Shown here piece by piece: positions 8,159 through 15,997 of a DNA stretch of 64,000 bases; the first letter of the stretch is position 1, and every line of letters starts with the position of its first letter. A program made the position numbers and the translations under genes. The DNA lies in NCBI GenBank assembly GCA_035624785.1, contig DASPQV010000041.1:1-64000 (forward strand). Reading direction: 5' to 3'. Below the pieces are notes generated by a model. It made no database searches, had not been told where the DNA came from, and saw nothing but the letters and a program-made list of their open reading frames with translations. This stretch comes from JAJZNI01 sp035624785. GTDB taxonomy: Bacteria; Chloroflexota; Dormibacteria; Aeolococcales; Aeolococcaceae.

Positions 8159-8187
8159 GGGGAGGCGCCGCGGGTCGGCGCCTCCCC
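8159..8187 (+). terminator. Strong hairpin after the Ser/Gly-repeat gene
   Basis: A perfect 11-bp stem: GGGGAGGCGCC (8159-8169), a 7-nt loop, and GGCGCCTCCCC (8177-8187), followed by CCTC and no T-run. It begins 32 bp after the stop codon and probably ends or stabilises that transcript. Confidence 0.6.
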
Positions 8188-8285
8188 CTCAGCAAGCAGG
8201 AGCCATCCGCCAACTCGTAACCTTTGCCAGGTCAGGCGGCGTCTCCGCGGTCGGCGGAGCACGACCGCCCCTCCTCGCAAGAGCC

Positions 8286-8705
8286 ATGAGAAGAAAGAGC
8301 CTCCTCGGGGTCAGCGCGGCTCTCGCCGCGGTCGCCGCGTTCTTCTTCCAGCCTCGCAAGGGAGCCGAGCGGCGGGAGGCGGTGCGGCGGGGCGGCGAGC
8401 GGCTGGTCCACCGCGGGACCGGGATAACCTCGCTGGTCGGCTCCCGACGTCGCGGCGATGGCGGCACAGCCGCGCTCCGCCATCACATCGAGGACGGTCT
8501 GATCGATGCGCTCGGCGCCGACGCGCTGGCCATCAGGGTGACCGCCGCCGCTGACACGGTGACGGTCCGCGGTGAGGTCGCCTCCCTGGAGCAGATCAGC
8601 CAGGTGAGCGCCGTGATCGAGCGCCTTCGCGGCGACGCCGACGTGGTCAACCTGGTGAGGCTGAGGGCGGCGGCCGAGGGGGCCTGGCCCGGCGCCGGCG
8701 AATAG
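8286..8705 (+). CDS. BON-domain protein with N-terminal membrane anchor
   Basis: 139 aa. A short basic start (MRRKS) is followed by one hydrophobic stretch (about 6-22), which could be a signal anchor. The C-terminal half (about 65-125) fits a BON domain: LRHHIEDGLIDALGADALAIRV, VTVRGEVASLEQISQVSAVIERLRGDADVVNLV. BON domains bind phospholipid or sit in envelope proteins such as OsmY. ATG 8286 is preferred to the 5' extension from 8142, which runs through the terminator hairpin. It lies 57 bp before the DNA ligase on the same strand. Confidence 0.75.
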   Translation: MRRKSLLGVSAALAAVAAFFFQPRKGAERREAVRRGGERLVHRGTGITSLVGSRRRGDGGTAALRHHIEDGLIDALGADALAIRVTAAADTVTVRGEVASLEQISQVSAVIERLRGDADVVNLVRLRAAAEGAWPGAGE

Positions 8706-8762
8706 CCGCCAGATCTGCGCCGCTGGCCGCCCCGGACCCCGCCACACCGTAGGATCTGAAGG

Positions 8763-9791
8763 GTGCCGCCGCTCCGGCCGCCGCTTCCTCCCATGCTCTG
8801 CCGGTCCGAGCCGGAGATCCCGTCCGGGCCCGGGATGATCTACGAACCCAAGTGGGATGGCTTCCGGTGCATCGTCTTCCGGGAGGGGGACGCGCTGCAC
8901 CTGGAGAGCCGCAACAGCCTGCCCCTGCAGCGGTACTTCCCTGAGCTCCTCGACCCGCTCCGCCAGGCCCTTCCCGAGACGGCGGTCGTGGATGGGGAGA
9001 TCGTCATCGCGTCCGCCCGAGGCTTGGACTTCGATGCCCTCCAGCTCCGCCTCCACCCCGCCGAATCGCGGGTGCGGATGCTGGCCGAACAGACCCCGGC
9101 GACCTACATCGCCTTCGACCTGCTGGCCGAGGGCGACGACGACCTGCGCTCCCTGCCGGTCACAGAGCGGGTCGGCCGGCTCCACGCGGCTCTCATCCCC
9201 AGCCGGCGGGTCGCCATCACCCCGCAGACCACCGACCCGGCCGAGGCCGCCTCGTGGTTCGAGCGCTACGAGGGAGCCGGGTGCGACGGGGTGGTTGCCA
9301 AACCGGCGGGGTCCGCCTACCGGGGCGGCGATCGCGGCTGGATCAAGGTCAAGCATCTGCGCACCGTCGACTGCGTGGTCGGGGGCTATCGCCGCGACCT
9401 GAAGATCGAGGCGGTGGCCTCGCTGCTCCTCGGTCTCTACGACGACGACGGCACCCTGCAACATGTCGGTCACACGTCCTCCTTCTCGACAGCGGAGCGG
9501 AGGGAGCTGCTGGAGCGGCTGCGGACCCTCGAGGGCGGGCTCTCGTTCGGCGGCGGGCGCACCCCCGGGGGGCCCTCGCGCTGGACCAGGGAGCGGGACG
9601 CCGATTGGATCGCCGTGCGTCCCGAGCTGGTCTGCGAGGTGGCCTTCGACCACCTCCAGGGCACCCGGTTCCGGCATGCCGCCCGATTCCTGCGCTGGCG
9701 CGCCGACAAGCCGCCCGCCGACTGTCGCTACGACCAGCTGCTGCCCCCCAACCCCTTCGACCTGACCCAGATCGTCGACATCGGCGGATAG
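8763..9791 (+). CDS. ATP-dependent DNA ligase (LigC/LigD-like)
   Basis: DNA ligase, 342 aa, joining nicks with ATP. The adenylation domain has the nucleotidyl-lysine K30 in EPKWDGFR, then VVDGEIV, IAFDLLA, GCDGVVAKPAGSAYR and WIKVKHLR. An OB-fold follows (about 230-342), ending LRWRADKPPADCRYDQL. It has no polymerase or phosphoesterase domain, so it resembles the stand-alone LigC of mycobacteria, a backup or repair ligase beside the NAD-dependent LigA. A TAGGAT -10-like box at 8750-8755 lies 7 nt before GTG 8763 and there is no ribosome site, so the message may be leaderless. Confidence 0.9.
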   Translation: MPPLRPPLPPMLCRSEPEIPSGPGMIYEPKWDGFRCIVFREGDALHLESRNSLPLQRYFPELLDPLRQALPETAVVDGEIVIASARGLDFDALQLRLHPAESRVRMLAEQTPATYIAFDLLAEGDDDLRSLPVTERVGRLHAALIPSRRVAITPQTTDPAEAASWFERYEGAGCDGVVAKPAGSAYRGGDRGWIKVKHLRTVDCVVGGYRRDLKIEAVASLLLGLYDDDGTLQHVGHTSSFSTAERRELLERLRTLEGGLSFGGGRTPGGPSRWTRERDADWIAVRPELVCEVAFDHLQGTRFRHAARFLRWRADKPPADCRYDQLLPPNPFDLTQIVDIGG

Positions 9792-9820
9792 CCCGGTTCA
9801 GGTCGTCGACATCGGCGGGT
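9768..9820 (+). repeat. Imperfect direct duplication across the ligase stop codon
   Basis: A 22-bp stretch at 9768-9789, coding the last residues and part of the stop, is repeated at 9799-9820 with two mismatches (shared core TCGTCGACATCGGCGG). The period is 31 bp. The second copy is non-coding and looks like a small local duplication. Confidence 0.6.
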
Positions 9821-9944
9821 GGGACGAGCCCGCCCGCCCGGTCCCGCCGCTCGGTGCGGCGAGCAGCCGGCCGGCTCTCGGCTGGGCGTTCGCCGGGCGC
9901 CCCGGGGTGGGCGGCGGCGGCGGCGGCCCCGCCGGTCCGGGACG

Positions 9945-10592
9945 CTAACCGACCGCCAGCTCGGCGGCCTCGGCCGCCTCCGGTGCCTCCGGCCGGGTCT
10001 GCCACGCCAGGTACCGCTCGATGATCATCCGCTCCGCCTCCTCCCAGCTGTGGGCGCGGAGCTCCGCGGGCACCTCCAGGTGCTGGTTGGCAAAGTGGGT
10101 GAAGACGATGACGTCCCGCGAGTCTCGCAGCAGGGCCTCGACGTTGTGGGGCGAGTCCTCGACGTAGAGATCGGCGTTGACCGCGCCCTTCTCGCCCATG
10201 AAGCAGAGGTCCCAGTAGGGGATGCCGTAGCGGTCCAGCCAGGCCACCGTCTGGGCCACCGCGATCTGGTGGAAGTGCTCAATGATCAGGCGGTGGGTGA
10301 TGATCCGGATCCGGATCCCCATGTTGGAGAGCCGGCGCAGGGAGGGTCCCGCACCGGGGATCATGCCCATGTCCAGGAAGAGGTTGCGCTGGACCACCGC
10401 GAAGCGGTGGACACGGTGGAACTCGGCGGGGTCGACACCCCACTCGGCCATGTCCCAGCCGACGTCCTCTGGCAGCGACTCCGGTTCCCGTCCCAGCCAC
10501 TCGGCGACGACCCGGCGCATGAAGGGGTAGTAGTCGGCGCAGACGCCGTCGAGATCGACACCGAGCACGAACTGGCGTGGGCTCACGGGCAC
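9945..10592 (-). CDS. 5'(3')-deoxyribonucleotidase-like HAD hydrolase (NT5C type)
   Basis: 215 aa. HAD phosphatase with motif I VDLDGVCADY (nucleophile D13, acid D15), motif II IITHR and motif III/IV around DLYVEDSPHNVEAL. The motifs and the small cap match NT5C-type nucleotidases that dephosphorylate (deoxy)pyrimidine nucleotides. Last gene of a four-gene minus-strand cluster, 36 bp after the DedA-like gene. An Ala/Glu-rich C-terminal tail is not conserved in type. Substrate is inferred only from family. Confidence 0.8.
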   Translation of the reverse strand: MPVSPRQFVLGVDLDGVCADYYPFMRRVVAEWLGREPESLPEDVGWDMAEWGVDPAEFHRVHRFAVVQRNLFLDMGMIPGAGPSLRRLSNMGIRIRIITHRLIIEHFHQIAVAQTVAWLDRYGIPYWDLCFMGEKGAVNADLYVEDSPHNVEALLRDSRDVIVFTHFANQHLEVPAELRAHSWEEAERMIIERYLAWQTRPEAPEAAEAAELAVG

Positions 10593-10628
10593 GCCGAGAT
10601 TATCGCGCGCGCTCCGCGCCGGTTTCGC

Positions 10629-11387
10629 TCAGCTTCCCAGCCCCTGGTCGGCTCGCGCCCGGCGCGCCGCTCCCCGTGCCGAGAGGAGGACGGCCACGGC
10701 GATGGTTCCCAGGATGATCCAGAGGCTGTATCCCGACAGCGAGTTGGCGAACGCCTGGGCGGGCTTGCCGATGAAGTAGCCGAGGGCTTCGATCTCGGCG
10801 ATGTAGCAGAGCTCGCCGGCCAGATCCAGGAGGATGAATCGCGAGAACCGCATCCTGGTCTCGCCGGCCAGGAAGTAGAAGACCGCGTTGGGCAGCCAGA
10901 TCACCGGGGCGAGGAAGACCGCCCACCCCGCGAAGCGGCTGAATATCCGCTCCCCGCGCGTGACCCTCCGCTTCCAGCGTGGGTCGCTCTGGCCCAGGTA
11001 GTCGATCAGCACCCGGCCGTAGCGCCGTCCCGCGTAGAAGAAGCAGGGGTCGGTGAGCATGGTGCAGGGAAGCGGGGCGAGCAGCGCGACCCAGGGACTG
11101 AGCGTGCCGGTCCGCACCGCGGCACCGCAGAGGATCATCGAGACCGTGGAGCCGCGCAGCAGCGCGGCCTGCACCGCAAGGTCGTGGAGGATCAGCCACT
11201 GCCCCAGCGGCACCCCCACGTAGTAGTAGACGGACTGGGCCAGGATGGGGCCGACGATCAGGAAGTCGAGCCAGCTCCAGTGGCCGCGGAGGAGTCGTTC
11301 CCCCGCGCTGGACGGACGGTCCGCTTCGGTGGCGGCGTCCTCCGGCGGTTCCTGGTTGTCGACGGGAAGGGCCGGGGGGGAGGCCAT
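10629..11387 (-). CDS. DedA/VTT-like membrane protein
   Basis: 252 aa in the chosen frame, with about five hydrophobic segments. DedA-type features are present: CTMLTDPCFFYAGRRYGR, a central FSRFAGWAVFLAPVIWLPNAVFYFLAG resembling the re-entrant RF...P...AG motif, and ALGYFIGKPAQAF near the end. DedA proteins are lipid scramblases or flippases for undecaprenyl phosphate or phospholipids. ATG 11387 (MASPPALP) is preferred because the longer frame from 11510 would overlap the upstream gene's coding end and add a Pro/Arg-rich lead. Follows the EamA gene. Confidence 0.68.
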   Translation of the reverse strand: MASPPALPVDNQEPPEDAATEADRPSSAGERLLRGHWSWLDFLIVGPILAQSVYYYVGVPLGQWLILHDLAVQAALLRGSTVSMILCGAAVRTGTLSPWVALLAPLPCTMLTDPCFFYAGRRYGRVLIDYLGQSDPRWKRRVTRGERIFSRFAGWAVFLAPVIWLPNAVFYFLAGETRMRFSRFILLDLAGELCYIAEIEALGYFIGKPAQAFANSLSGYSLWIILGTIAVAVLLSARGAARRARADQGLGS

Positions 11388-11472
11388 CGGGCCATTCTCG
11401 CCGCCCGGCGGGATGGGATGGTCTCGGGGATCAGGGTTGGCGGGCGGATCGCCACCGGGACGAGCCGCGCCC

Positions 11473-12507
11473 TTAGGCGATCTCCGCCTCCTCCTCGTCG
11501 AGGCAGGCACCGCCGCCGCCGCCCGTCACCGGCTCCAGCTCGAGCCCCGCCTCCTCAGCGTCCGCTCGCGATCCCGGTCGCTCCGCTGCCGGCCGGCGCT
11601 CCGAGGCCAGCAGGACGACCACCGCAACCACGATCAGCAGCCCGCCGACCAGGGTGCCGGCCGTGACCCTCTCGCCCACCAATGCCCAGCCCAGCAGGAC
11701 GGCGACCAGGGGGTTGACGTAGGCGTAGCTGGAGACCGCCCGGGGGGAGACCGCGCGGAGCAGGAAGACGTAGGCGGTGTATCCGAGCAGGGATCCGAAG
11801 ACCACCAGGTAGGCGGCGGCCAGCAGGCTCTTGGTGGAGATCGCTGCGGGATGGATCTGGCCCCACTCGCCCAGGACCCCGGCGGCCGCGCAGAGGATGA
11901 CCCCGCCGCAGAGCATCTCCATCGCCGTTCCGACCAGCGCCCGCCGGGGCAGCGGCGCCCGGCCCGCGTAGATCGAGCCGGCGGCCCAGAAGACCGGCGA
12001 CGCCAGGGTGATGGCGAACCACAGGGGAGAGGCGCTTACCGGGGAACCCCCGGCGACCAGCAGGATGGCCACCCCGGCGAAGCCGACCAGCAGCCCCGCC
12101 GCCCCCGTCCGGGCGATCGGCTGGATGCCCCGGACATGGGCGAACACCGCCATCCAGAGCGGCACGGTGGCGACCAGCAGGGCGGCCACCCCGGAGGGAA
12201 CGTGCTGCTCGCCGAAGCTGATCCCCCCGTTGCCGGCGAAGAGCAGCAGGGCGCCGATGACGGCCGCCGACTTCCAGTGCCGGGCGGTGACCCGGTCGCC
12301 CCGGCGGTCGCCGGTGAGGTAGGCGATCGGGAACAGGATGGCGCCCGCGATCACGAAGCGGACGCCGGCCATGAGCAGCGGCGGCAGGGTCTCGACCGCC
12401 AGGCGGATGGCCAGGTACGTTGAGCCCCAAATGATGTAGACCGCCGCGAAGGCGGTGATCACCATCGGGGTGACGGCGCGCGCCGCCGGGGCGGTCCGGG
12501 AGCTCAT
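11473..12507 (-). CDS. EamA-family (DMT) transporter
   Basis: 344 aa, ten predicted membrane helices in two EamA repeats. The first opens with FAAVYIIWGSTYLAIRLAVETLPPLLMAGVRF, the classical EamA lead. The second ends AYVFLLRAVSPRAVSSYAYVNPLVAVLLGWALVGE. These proteins export amino acids, nucleosides or other small metabolites. ATG 12507 follows AGGAGCGGAG and starts 8 bp after the PNPOx-like gene; the earlier ATG at 12549 would overlap it. The C-terminal Glu/Gly-rich tail (about 310-344) is not conserved. Being in one operon with a PNPOx-like gene hints at a B6-related or amine substrate. Confidence 0.88.
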   Translation of the reverse strand: MSSRTAPAARAVTPMVITAFAAVYIIWGSTYLAIRLAVETLPPLLMAGVRFVIAGAILFPIAYLTGDRRGDRVTARHWKSAAVIGALLLFAGNGGISFGEQHVPSGVAALLVATVPLWMAVFAHVRGIQPIARTGAAGLLVGFAGVAILLVAGGSPVSASPLWFAITLASPVFWAAGSIYAGRAPLPRRALVGTAMEMLCGGVILCAAAGVLGEWGQIHPAAISTKSLLAAAYLVVFGSLLGYTAYVFLLRAVSPRAVSSYAYVNPLVAVLLGWALVGERVTAGTLVGGLLIVVAVVVLLASERRPAAERPGSRADAEEAGLELEPVTGGGGGACLDEEEAEIA

Positions 12508-12514
12508 GGGCCGG

Positions 12515-13231
12515 TCACTCTCCGCTCCTGGGCGACCGCGCTGCGTCACCGGCGCCGTCCGCGGCCGCGAAGCGGCGCCGGAACGCGGCCACGCTGTCCG
12601 GCTCCGGGATCCCGGCCGCCAGCTGCGGGTCCTCGAGCGGGGCGCCGGCGACCAGCCGCAGCGGCACCTCTCCAGCCCACCAGGGGAGCGCCTGGTCGCT
12701 CGCCGAGTCCATCGGTGGGCCGGTGCGCACCTTGGCGGAGGCCTCGGTCAGCTCGACTGCCACCACCGCCGTACCTTCGATCTCCTGGTCGCTGGGCTGG
12801 CGGGTCTCGGTCCAGCGTCCGGGGATGGCGTGCTCGACGACGGCGCGCAGGGCGGCGCGCTTCTCCGCCGGATCGGTCACCGGCCGGCCGCGGCCCATCA
12901 CCACCGCGCTCCGGAAGTTCATCGAATGCCCGGAGGCGGATCGCGCCAGCACCAGCCCGTCGACGTGGGTCGCGGTGATGCACACCCCGTGAAGGGCGGC
13001 GGCCAGGTGGCTGTTGGAGGTGGCGCCGTGAAGGTACAGGGTGTCGCCGATCCGGCCGAATCCGGTGGGCAGCACCACGGGCGCCCCATCCACGATCACC
13101 CCGATGTGGCAGATCAGGGCCCCGTCGAGGATCTCCCGGATCGTCTCGGTGTCGTATCGGGCCCGGTCGGCGTGGCGGCGCACCCGGACCCGGGCGCTGG
13201 CGGCAGCAGTGGGGCGATGAAAGACCCGCAC
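12515..13231 (-). CDS. Pyridoxamine 5'-phosphate oxidase-like FMN-binding protein
   Basis: 238 aa. A split-barrel flavin fold is suggested by GALICHIGVIVDGAPVVLPTGFGRIGDTLYLHGA and SNSHLAAALHGVCITATHVDGLVLARS, typical of PNPOx-like proteins that bind FMN, F420 or heme. I prefer GTG 13231 because GGAGG stands 4 nt before it and the conserved domain starts soon after. The alternative ATG 13324 would abut the divergent mocR start and leave no promoter space. The divergent MocR regulator commonly controls such neighbours. Confidence 0.78.
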   Translation of the reverse strand: MRVFHRPTAAASARVRVRRHADRARYDTETIREILDGALICHIGVIVDGAPVVLPTGFGRIGDTLYLHGATSNSHLAAALHGVCITATHVDGLVLARSASGHSMNFRSAVVMGRGRPVTDPAEKRAALRAVVEHAIPGRWTETRQPSDQEIEGTAVVAVELTEASAKVRTGPPMDSASDQALPWWAGEVPLRLVAGAPLEDPQLAAGIPEPDSVAAFRRRFAAADGAGDAARSPRSGE

Positions 13232-13316
13232 CTCACCTCCGCGGTCTTTCACCGGGTGAGAGGAGCCGGCCGACGGCAAGGTCAGCTCGCCTGCACGGCC
13301 GGCTTCTTCATGTGGC

Positions 13317-13368
13317 AGAGACATATGTTACACTACAAAATGTTGAACGTTATCGAACTACTTTACAT
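13317..13368. promoter_or_regulatory. AT-rich divergent control region of mocR and the PNPOx-like operon
   Basis: About 50 bp near 35% GC in DNA that is otherwise above 70% GC. It holds direct repeats ATGTT (13325 and 13340), the palindrome GTTGAAC (13342-13348) and a second GAAC exactly 10 bp after the first (13345 and 13355). MocR proteins usually bind direct and inverted half-sites one or two helical turns apart, so this is a likely operator. It overlaps the first codons of mocR as read from either ATG. Confidence 0.5.
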
Positions 13369-14668
13369 CACCGGCCGCCGCTCAGGTGACATCGCCGCCG
13401 CGGTCGAGGGGGCTGTCCGGGAGGGCCGCCTGCAGCCCGGAGACCGCCTGCCCACGGTCCGGGGGCTGGCCGCCGAGCTGGGGGTGAGCCCGGCCACCGT
13501 CAACGCCGCCTACCGGGAGCTCGGCCGGCGGGGGGTCGCGATCGGCGAGGGCCGGGCGGGCACCGCGATCGCCCCCCGCCCTCCCCTCGGCCGCGGCATC
13601 GAGGTGAGGGTCCGCACCGGCCTCCGCGACCTCGCCACCGGGAGGCCGGATCCCCTGCTGCTCCCCGACTGGACCGACGTGATCGCCGGTTTGCCCCGGA
13701 GGTCCGCCCAGTACGGGGCGCCCATGGTCGAGCCGGAGCTGGCCGACCTCGCCCGCGAAAGGCTGCGGGCGGACGGCGTCGACGCCACCCACCTCACCGT
13801 CGTCAGCGGCGCGGTGGATGGCATGGAGCGGGTGATCGGCGCCCACCTGCGACCGGGTGACGCGGTGGCCGTGGAGGATCCCGGCTACCCGCCGTTCGTC
13901 GACCTGCTCCGGGCGATGTCGCTCCGGCCCGTCCCGGTGGGCATCGACGCACGGGGGATGGTGGCGGAGCACCTCGAGGCCGCGCTCCACCGCGGCGTCC
14001 GGGCGGTGCTGCTCACCCCGCGCAGCCAGAATCCCTTCGGCAGCGCCCTGGACGACCTGCGCCGGACCGAGCTCCGCCGGGTGCTGGCCCGCCGCCCGGA
14101 GGCGCTGGTGGTCGAGGACGACCATGCCGAGGGCCTCGGCGGTGGGACGGTGGTGGGAGTGGCGCTCCCTGATTGGCCCGCATGGGCAGTCGTCCGCTCG
14201 GTGTCGAAGACGCTGGGCCCCGACCTCAGGGTGGCGGTGGTCTCCGGCGACGAGACGACGGTGGCCAGGGTCGAGGGCCGCCTGGCGACGGGCCCCGGCT
14301 GGGTCAGCCACCTGCTTCAGCGCCTGGTCATCGGTCTGTGGTCACGCCCTGGGCTGGAGCTGCTGCTCTCCCACGCCGCCGACACCTACCGGCGCCGCCG
14401 GGAGGGCCTCATCGACGCCCTGGAGCGTCATGGCGTCCAAGCCCGCGGGGCCACCGGCCTCAACGTCTGGGTGCCCGTGGAGGCGGAGGCGCCGGTGCTC
14501 GCCGCGCTCGCCGACGCCGGCTACGCCGCCCAGGCCGGGGAGCGCTTCCGGATCGCCACGCCGCCGGCGATCCGGATCACCGCCGCCACTCTCGACCCTT
14601 CGGAGGCGGATTGGGTTGCCGAGGCGGTGGCCGCCGCCGGCGGAACGGGGGCCACCCGCCTCGCCTGA
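13340..14668 (+). CDS. MocR-family (GntR-HTH/aminotransferase) regulator
   Basis: 442 aa. A GntR winged helix (about 10-75: AVREGRLQPGDRLPTVRGLAAELGVSPATVNAAYRELGRRG) is fused to a class I aminotransferase-like domain (about 95-430). PLP-site signs are VVEDDHAEG and the Schiff-base lysine in RSVSKTLGPDLR. MocR proteins use PLP or PLP-adducts as ligand and often regulate B6, GABA or taurine genes. Possible starts are ATG 13325, ATG 13340 and TTG 13343; a much longer upstream frame is an artefact of high GC. The adjacent divergent operon is the likely target. Confidence 0.88.
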   Translation: MLNVIELLYITGRRSGDIAAAVEGAVREGRLQPGDRLPTVRGLAAELGVSPATVNAAYRELGRRGVAIGEGRAGTAIAPRPPLGRGIEVRVRTGLRDLATGRPDPLLLPDWTDVIAGLPRRSAQYGAPMVEPELADLARERLRADGVDATHLTVVSGAVDGMERVIGAHLRPGDAVAVEDPGYPPFVDLLRAMSLRPVPVGIDARGMVAEHLEAALHRGVRAVLLTPRSQNPFGSALDDLRRTELRRVLARRPEALVVEDDHAEGLGGGTVVGVALPDWPAWAVVRSVSKTLGPDLRVAVVSGDETTVARVEGRLATGPGWVSHLLQRLVIGLWSRPGLELLLSHAADTYRRRREGLIDALERHGVQARGATGLNVWVPVEAEAPVLAALADAGYAAQAGERFRIATPPAIRITAATLDPSEADWVAEAVAAAGGTGATRLA

Positions 14669-14687
14669 AAAGCGGATCAAGAACCCT

Positions 14688-15905
14688 TCAGTGAGGCTTC
14701 GGCGTCCGCTCCTCGCAGCCCCACGGCGTGCCGTGGGCTTTCAGCAGATCGAGGAAGGGCTCCGCCGGGAAGGCCTCGGGTCCGAGGATCCCGGTCCCCG
14801 ACCAGGCTCCGCTGTCGACGAGCTCGAGGGCGCACAGCGGGTTGACCGCCGTCTGCCAGACCACCGCCTGGGATCCGTATTCCGCCATCGACTGGGCGTT
14901 GTCGACGACGTGATGGAGGTACACCTCCCGGGGGGCGCTGTCCTTGCCCGCGCCCCGGACCCAGGTGCCGGCGCAGGTGAGGCCGGACATCCGATCTCCG
15001 AGGTCGGCAGGGTCGGGCAGGCAGGCGGCGACGAGGTCCCGGGGCGAGACCTTGAGGTCGCCGACCTCGACCGGGGCGGTGGCGTCCAGGCCCAGCTTGT
15101 GCAGGGTCTGGAGCACCCCGATGAACTCGTCGCCCAGCCCGTACTTGAAGGTGACCCGGCCGCAGCGGACCCAGCGCGGCACCAGGAGGACCTCCTCGTG
15201 CTCCACATTGACGCACTCGATGGGACCGATCCCCTCCGGGAAGACGAAGGTCTCCGGCTCGCTGAACGGCGGGGTGGTGAACCAGCCGCGGTCCCGCTCC
15301 CAGATGATGGGCGGGTTGAGGCACTCCTCGATGGTCGTCCAGATCGAGAAGGTGGGCGCGAACTCGTAGCCCGCCACGGCCAGGTTGGCGCCGTCGCGCA
15401 CCCCGACCTCATCGATCGCGGAGAACAGCCGGTCGGCCGCGTAGCGGGCAAAGACGTCGGCCATCCCCGGCTCGACCCCCATGCCGACCAGTGCCAGCAG
15501 CCCCTTGCTCTCCCACTCCGAGGCGAGCGCGAACTGCTCGTCGCCGAGCTTGACCCCCGGCTTCGAGTAGGGTTCCTCCGGGTGAGGGCGGGACAGTGAC
15601 ATGGCCATGTCCAGATAGGTGACCCGCGAGGCCAGGGCAGCCCGGAAGAGCGGCATCACGAACCGGGGGTCGACGGCGTTGACGAGGACATCGCATCTCT
15701 CAGCTTCGAGCAGTTGCGAGACCGCGGCCTCGTCGCCGGCGTCGAGCTGGACCGCGCGGAAGTGCCCCCCGGCACCGGCGACGGCGCGCTGGGCGCGCCC
15801 GACGTCGTAGTCGGCGACCACCATCGCCTCGAACAGCTTCCAGCTCGACGCCGTCTTGGCGATCGCGCTGCCCACGCCGCCGGCCCCAACAAGCAGCACA
15901 CGCAT
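14688..15905 (-). CDS. Saccharopine dehydrogenase-family (LYS9-like) oxidoreductase
   Basis: 405 aa. The N-terminal Rossmann motif VLLVGAGGVGSAIA and the family lead QLDAGDEAAVSQLLEAERCDVLVNAVDPRFVMPLFRAAL are clear, followed by LVGMGVEPGMADVFARYAA and a long catalytic domain. Relatives include saccharopine dehydrogenase, lysine 6-dehydrogenase and carboxynorspermidine synthase, all of which handle imine or amine linkages. It diverges from an aldehyde dehydrogenase/aminotransferase operon, which suits amine or lysine metabolism. ATG 15905 has GGAGGG 8 nt upstream. Exact substrate unknown. Confidence 0.85.
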   Translation of the reverse strand: MRVLLVGAGGVGSAIAKTASSWKLFEAMVVADYDVGRAQRAVAGAGGHFRAVQLDAGDEAAVSQLLEAERCDVLVNAVDPRFVMPLFRAALASRVTYLDMAMSLSRPHPEEPYSKPGVKLGDEQFALASEWESKGLLALVGMGVEPGMADVFARYAADRLFSAIDEVGVRDGANLAVAGYEFAPTFSIWTTIEECLNPPIIWERDRGWFTTPPFSEPETFVFPEGIGPIECVNVEHEEVLLVPRWVRCGRVTFKYGLGDEFIGVLQTLHKLGLDATAPVEVGDLKVSPRDLVAACLPDPADLGDRMSGLTCAGTWVRGAGKDSAPREVYLHHVVDNAQSMAEYGSQAVVWQTAVNPLCALELVDSGAWSGTGILGPEAFPAEPFLDLLKAHGTPWGCEERTPKPH

Positions 15906-15930
15906 GGCGAAAACCCTCCGGAGCCGCGAT

Positions 15931-15936
15931 TATACT
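15931..15936 (+). promoter_or_regulatory. Possible -10 box for the amine-catabolism operon
   Basis: TATACT stands alone in the 92-bp divergent gap between the saccharopine-dehydrogenase-like gene and the aldehyde dehydrogenase, about 61 bp before the latter's start. No good -35 is visible at 16-18 bp. The same TATACTGG appears before tRNA-Arg at 26739. Confidence 0.3.
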
Positions 15937-15997
15937 GGCCGCCGTCGAGCCTTGGACGCGGTTGCAGGGCTAGGTGCGGGTAGCCTGGGAGGCGGTC

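Noticed and set aside
9792..9944. Gene in the gap between DNA ligase and the nucleotidase
   Set aside because: Only a small direct duplication of the ligase end and GC-rich runs; converging genes, no start site.
12455..13324. Long 5' extension of the mocR reading frame
   Set aside because: It lies antisense to the PNPOx-like gene with no domain; the GntR domain begins only after 13340.
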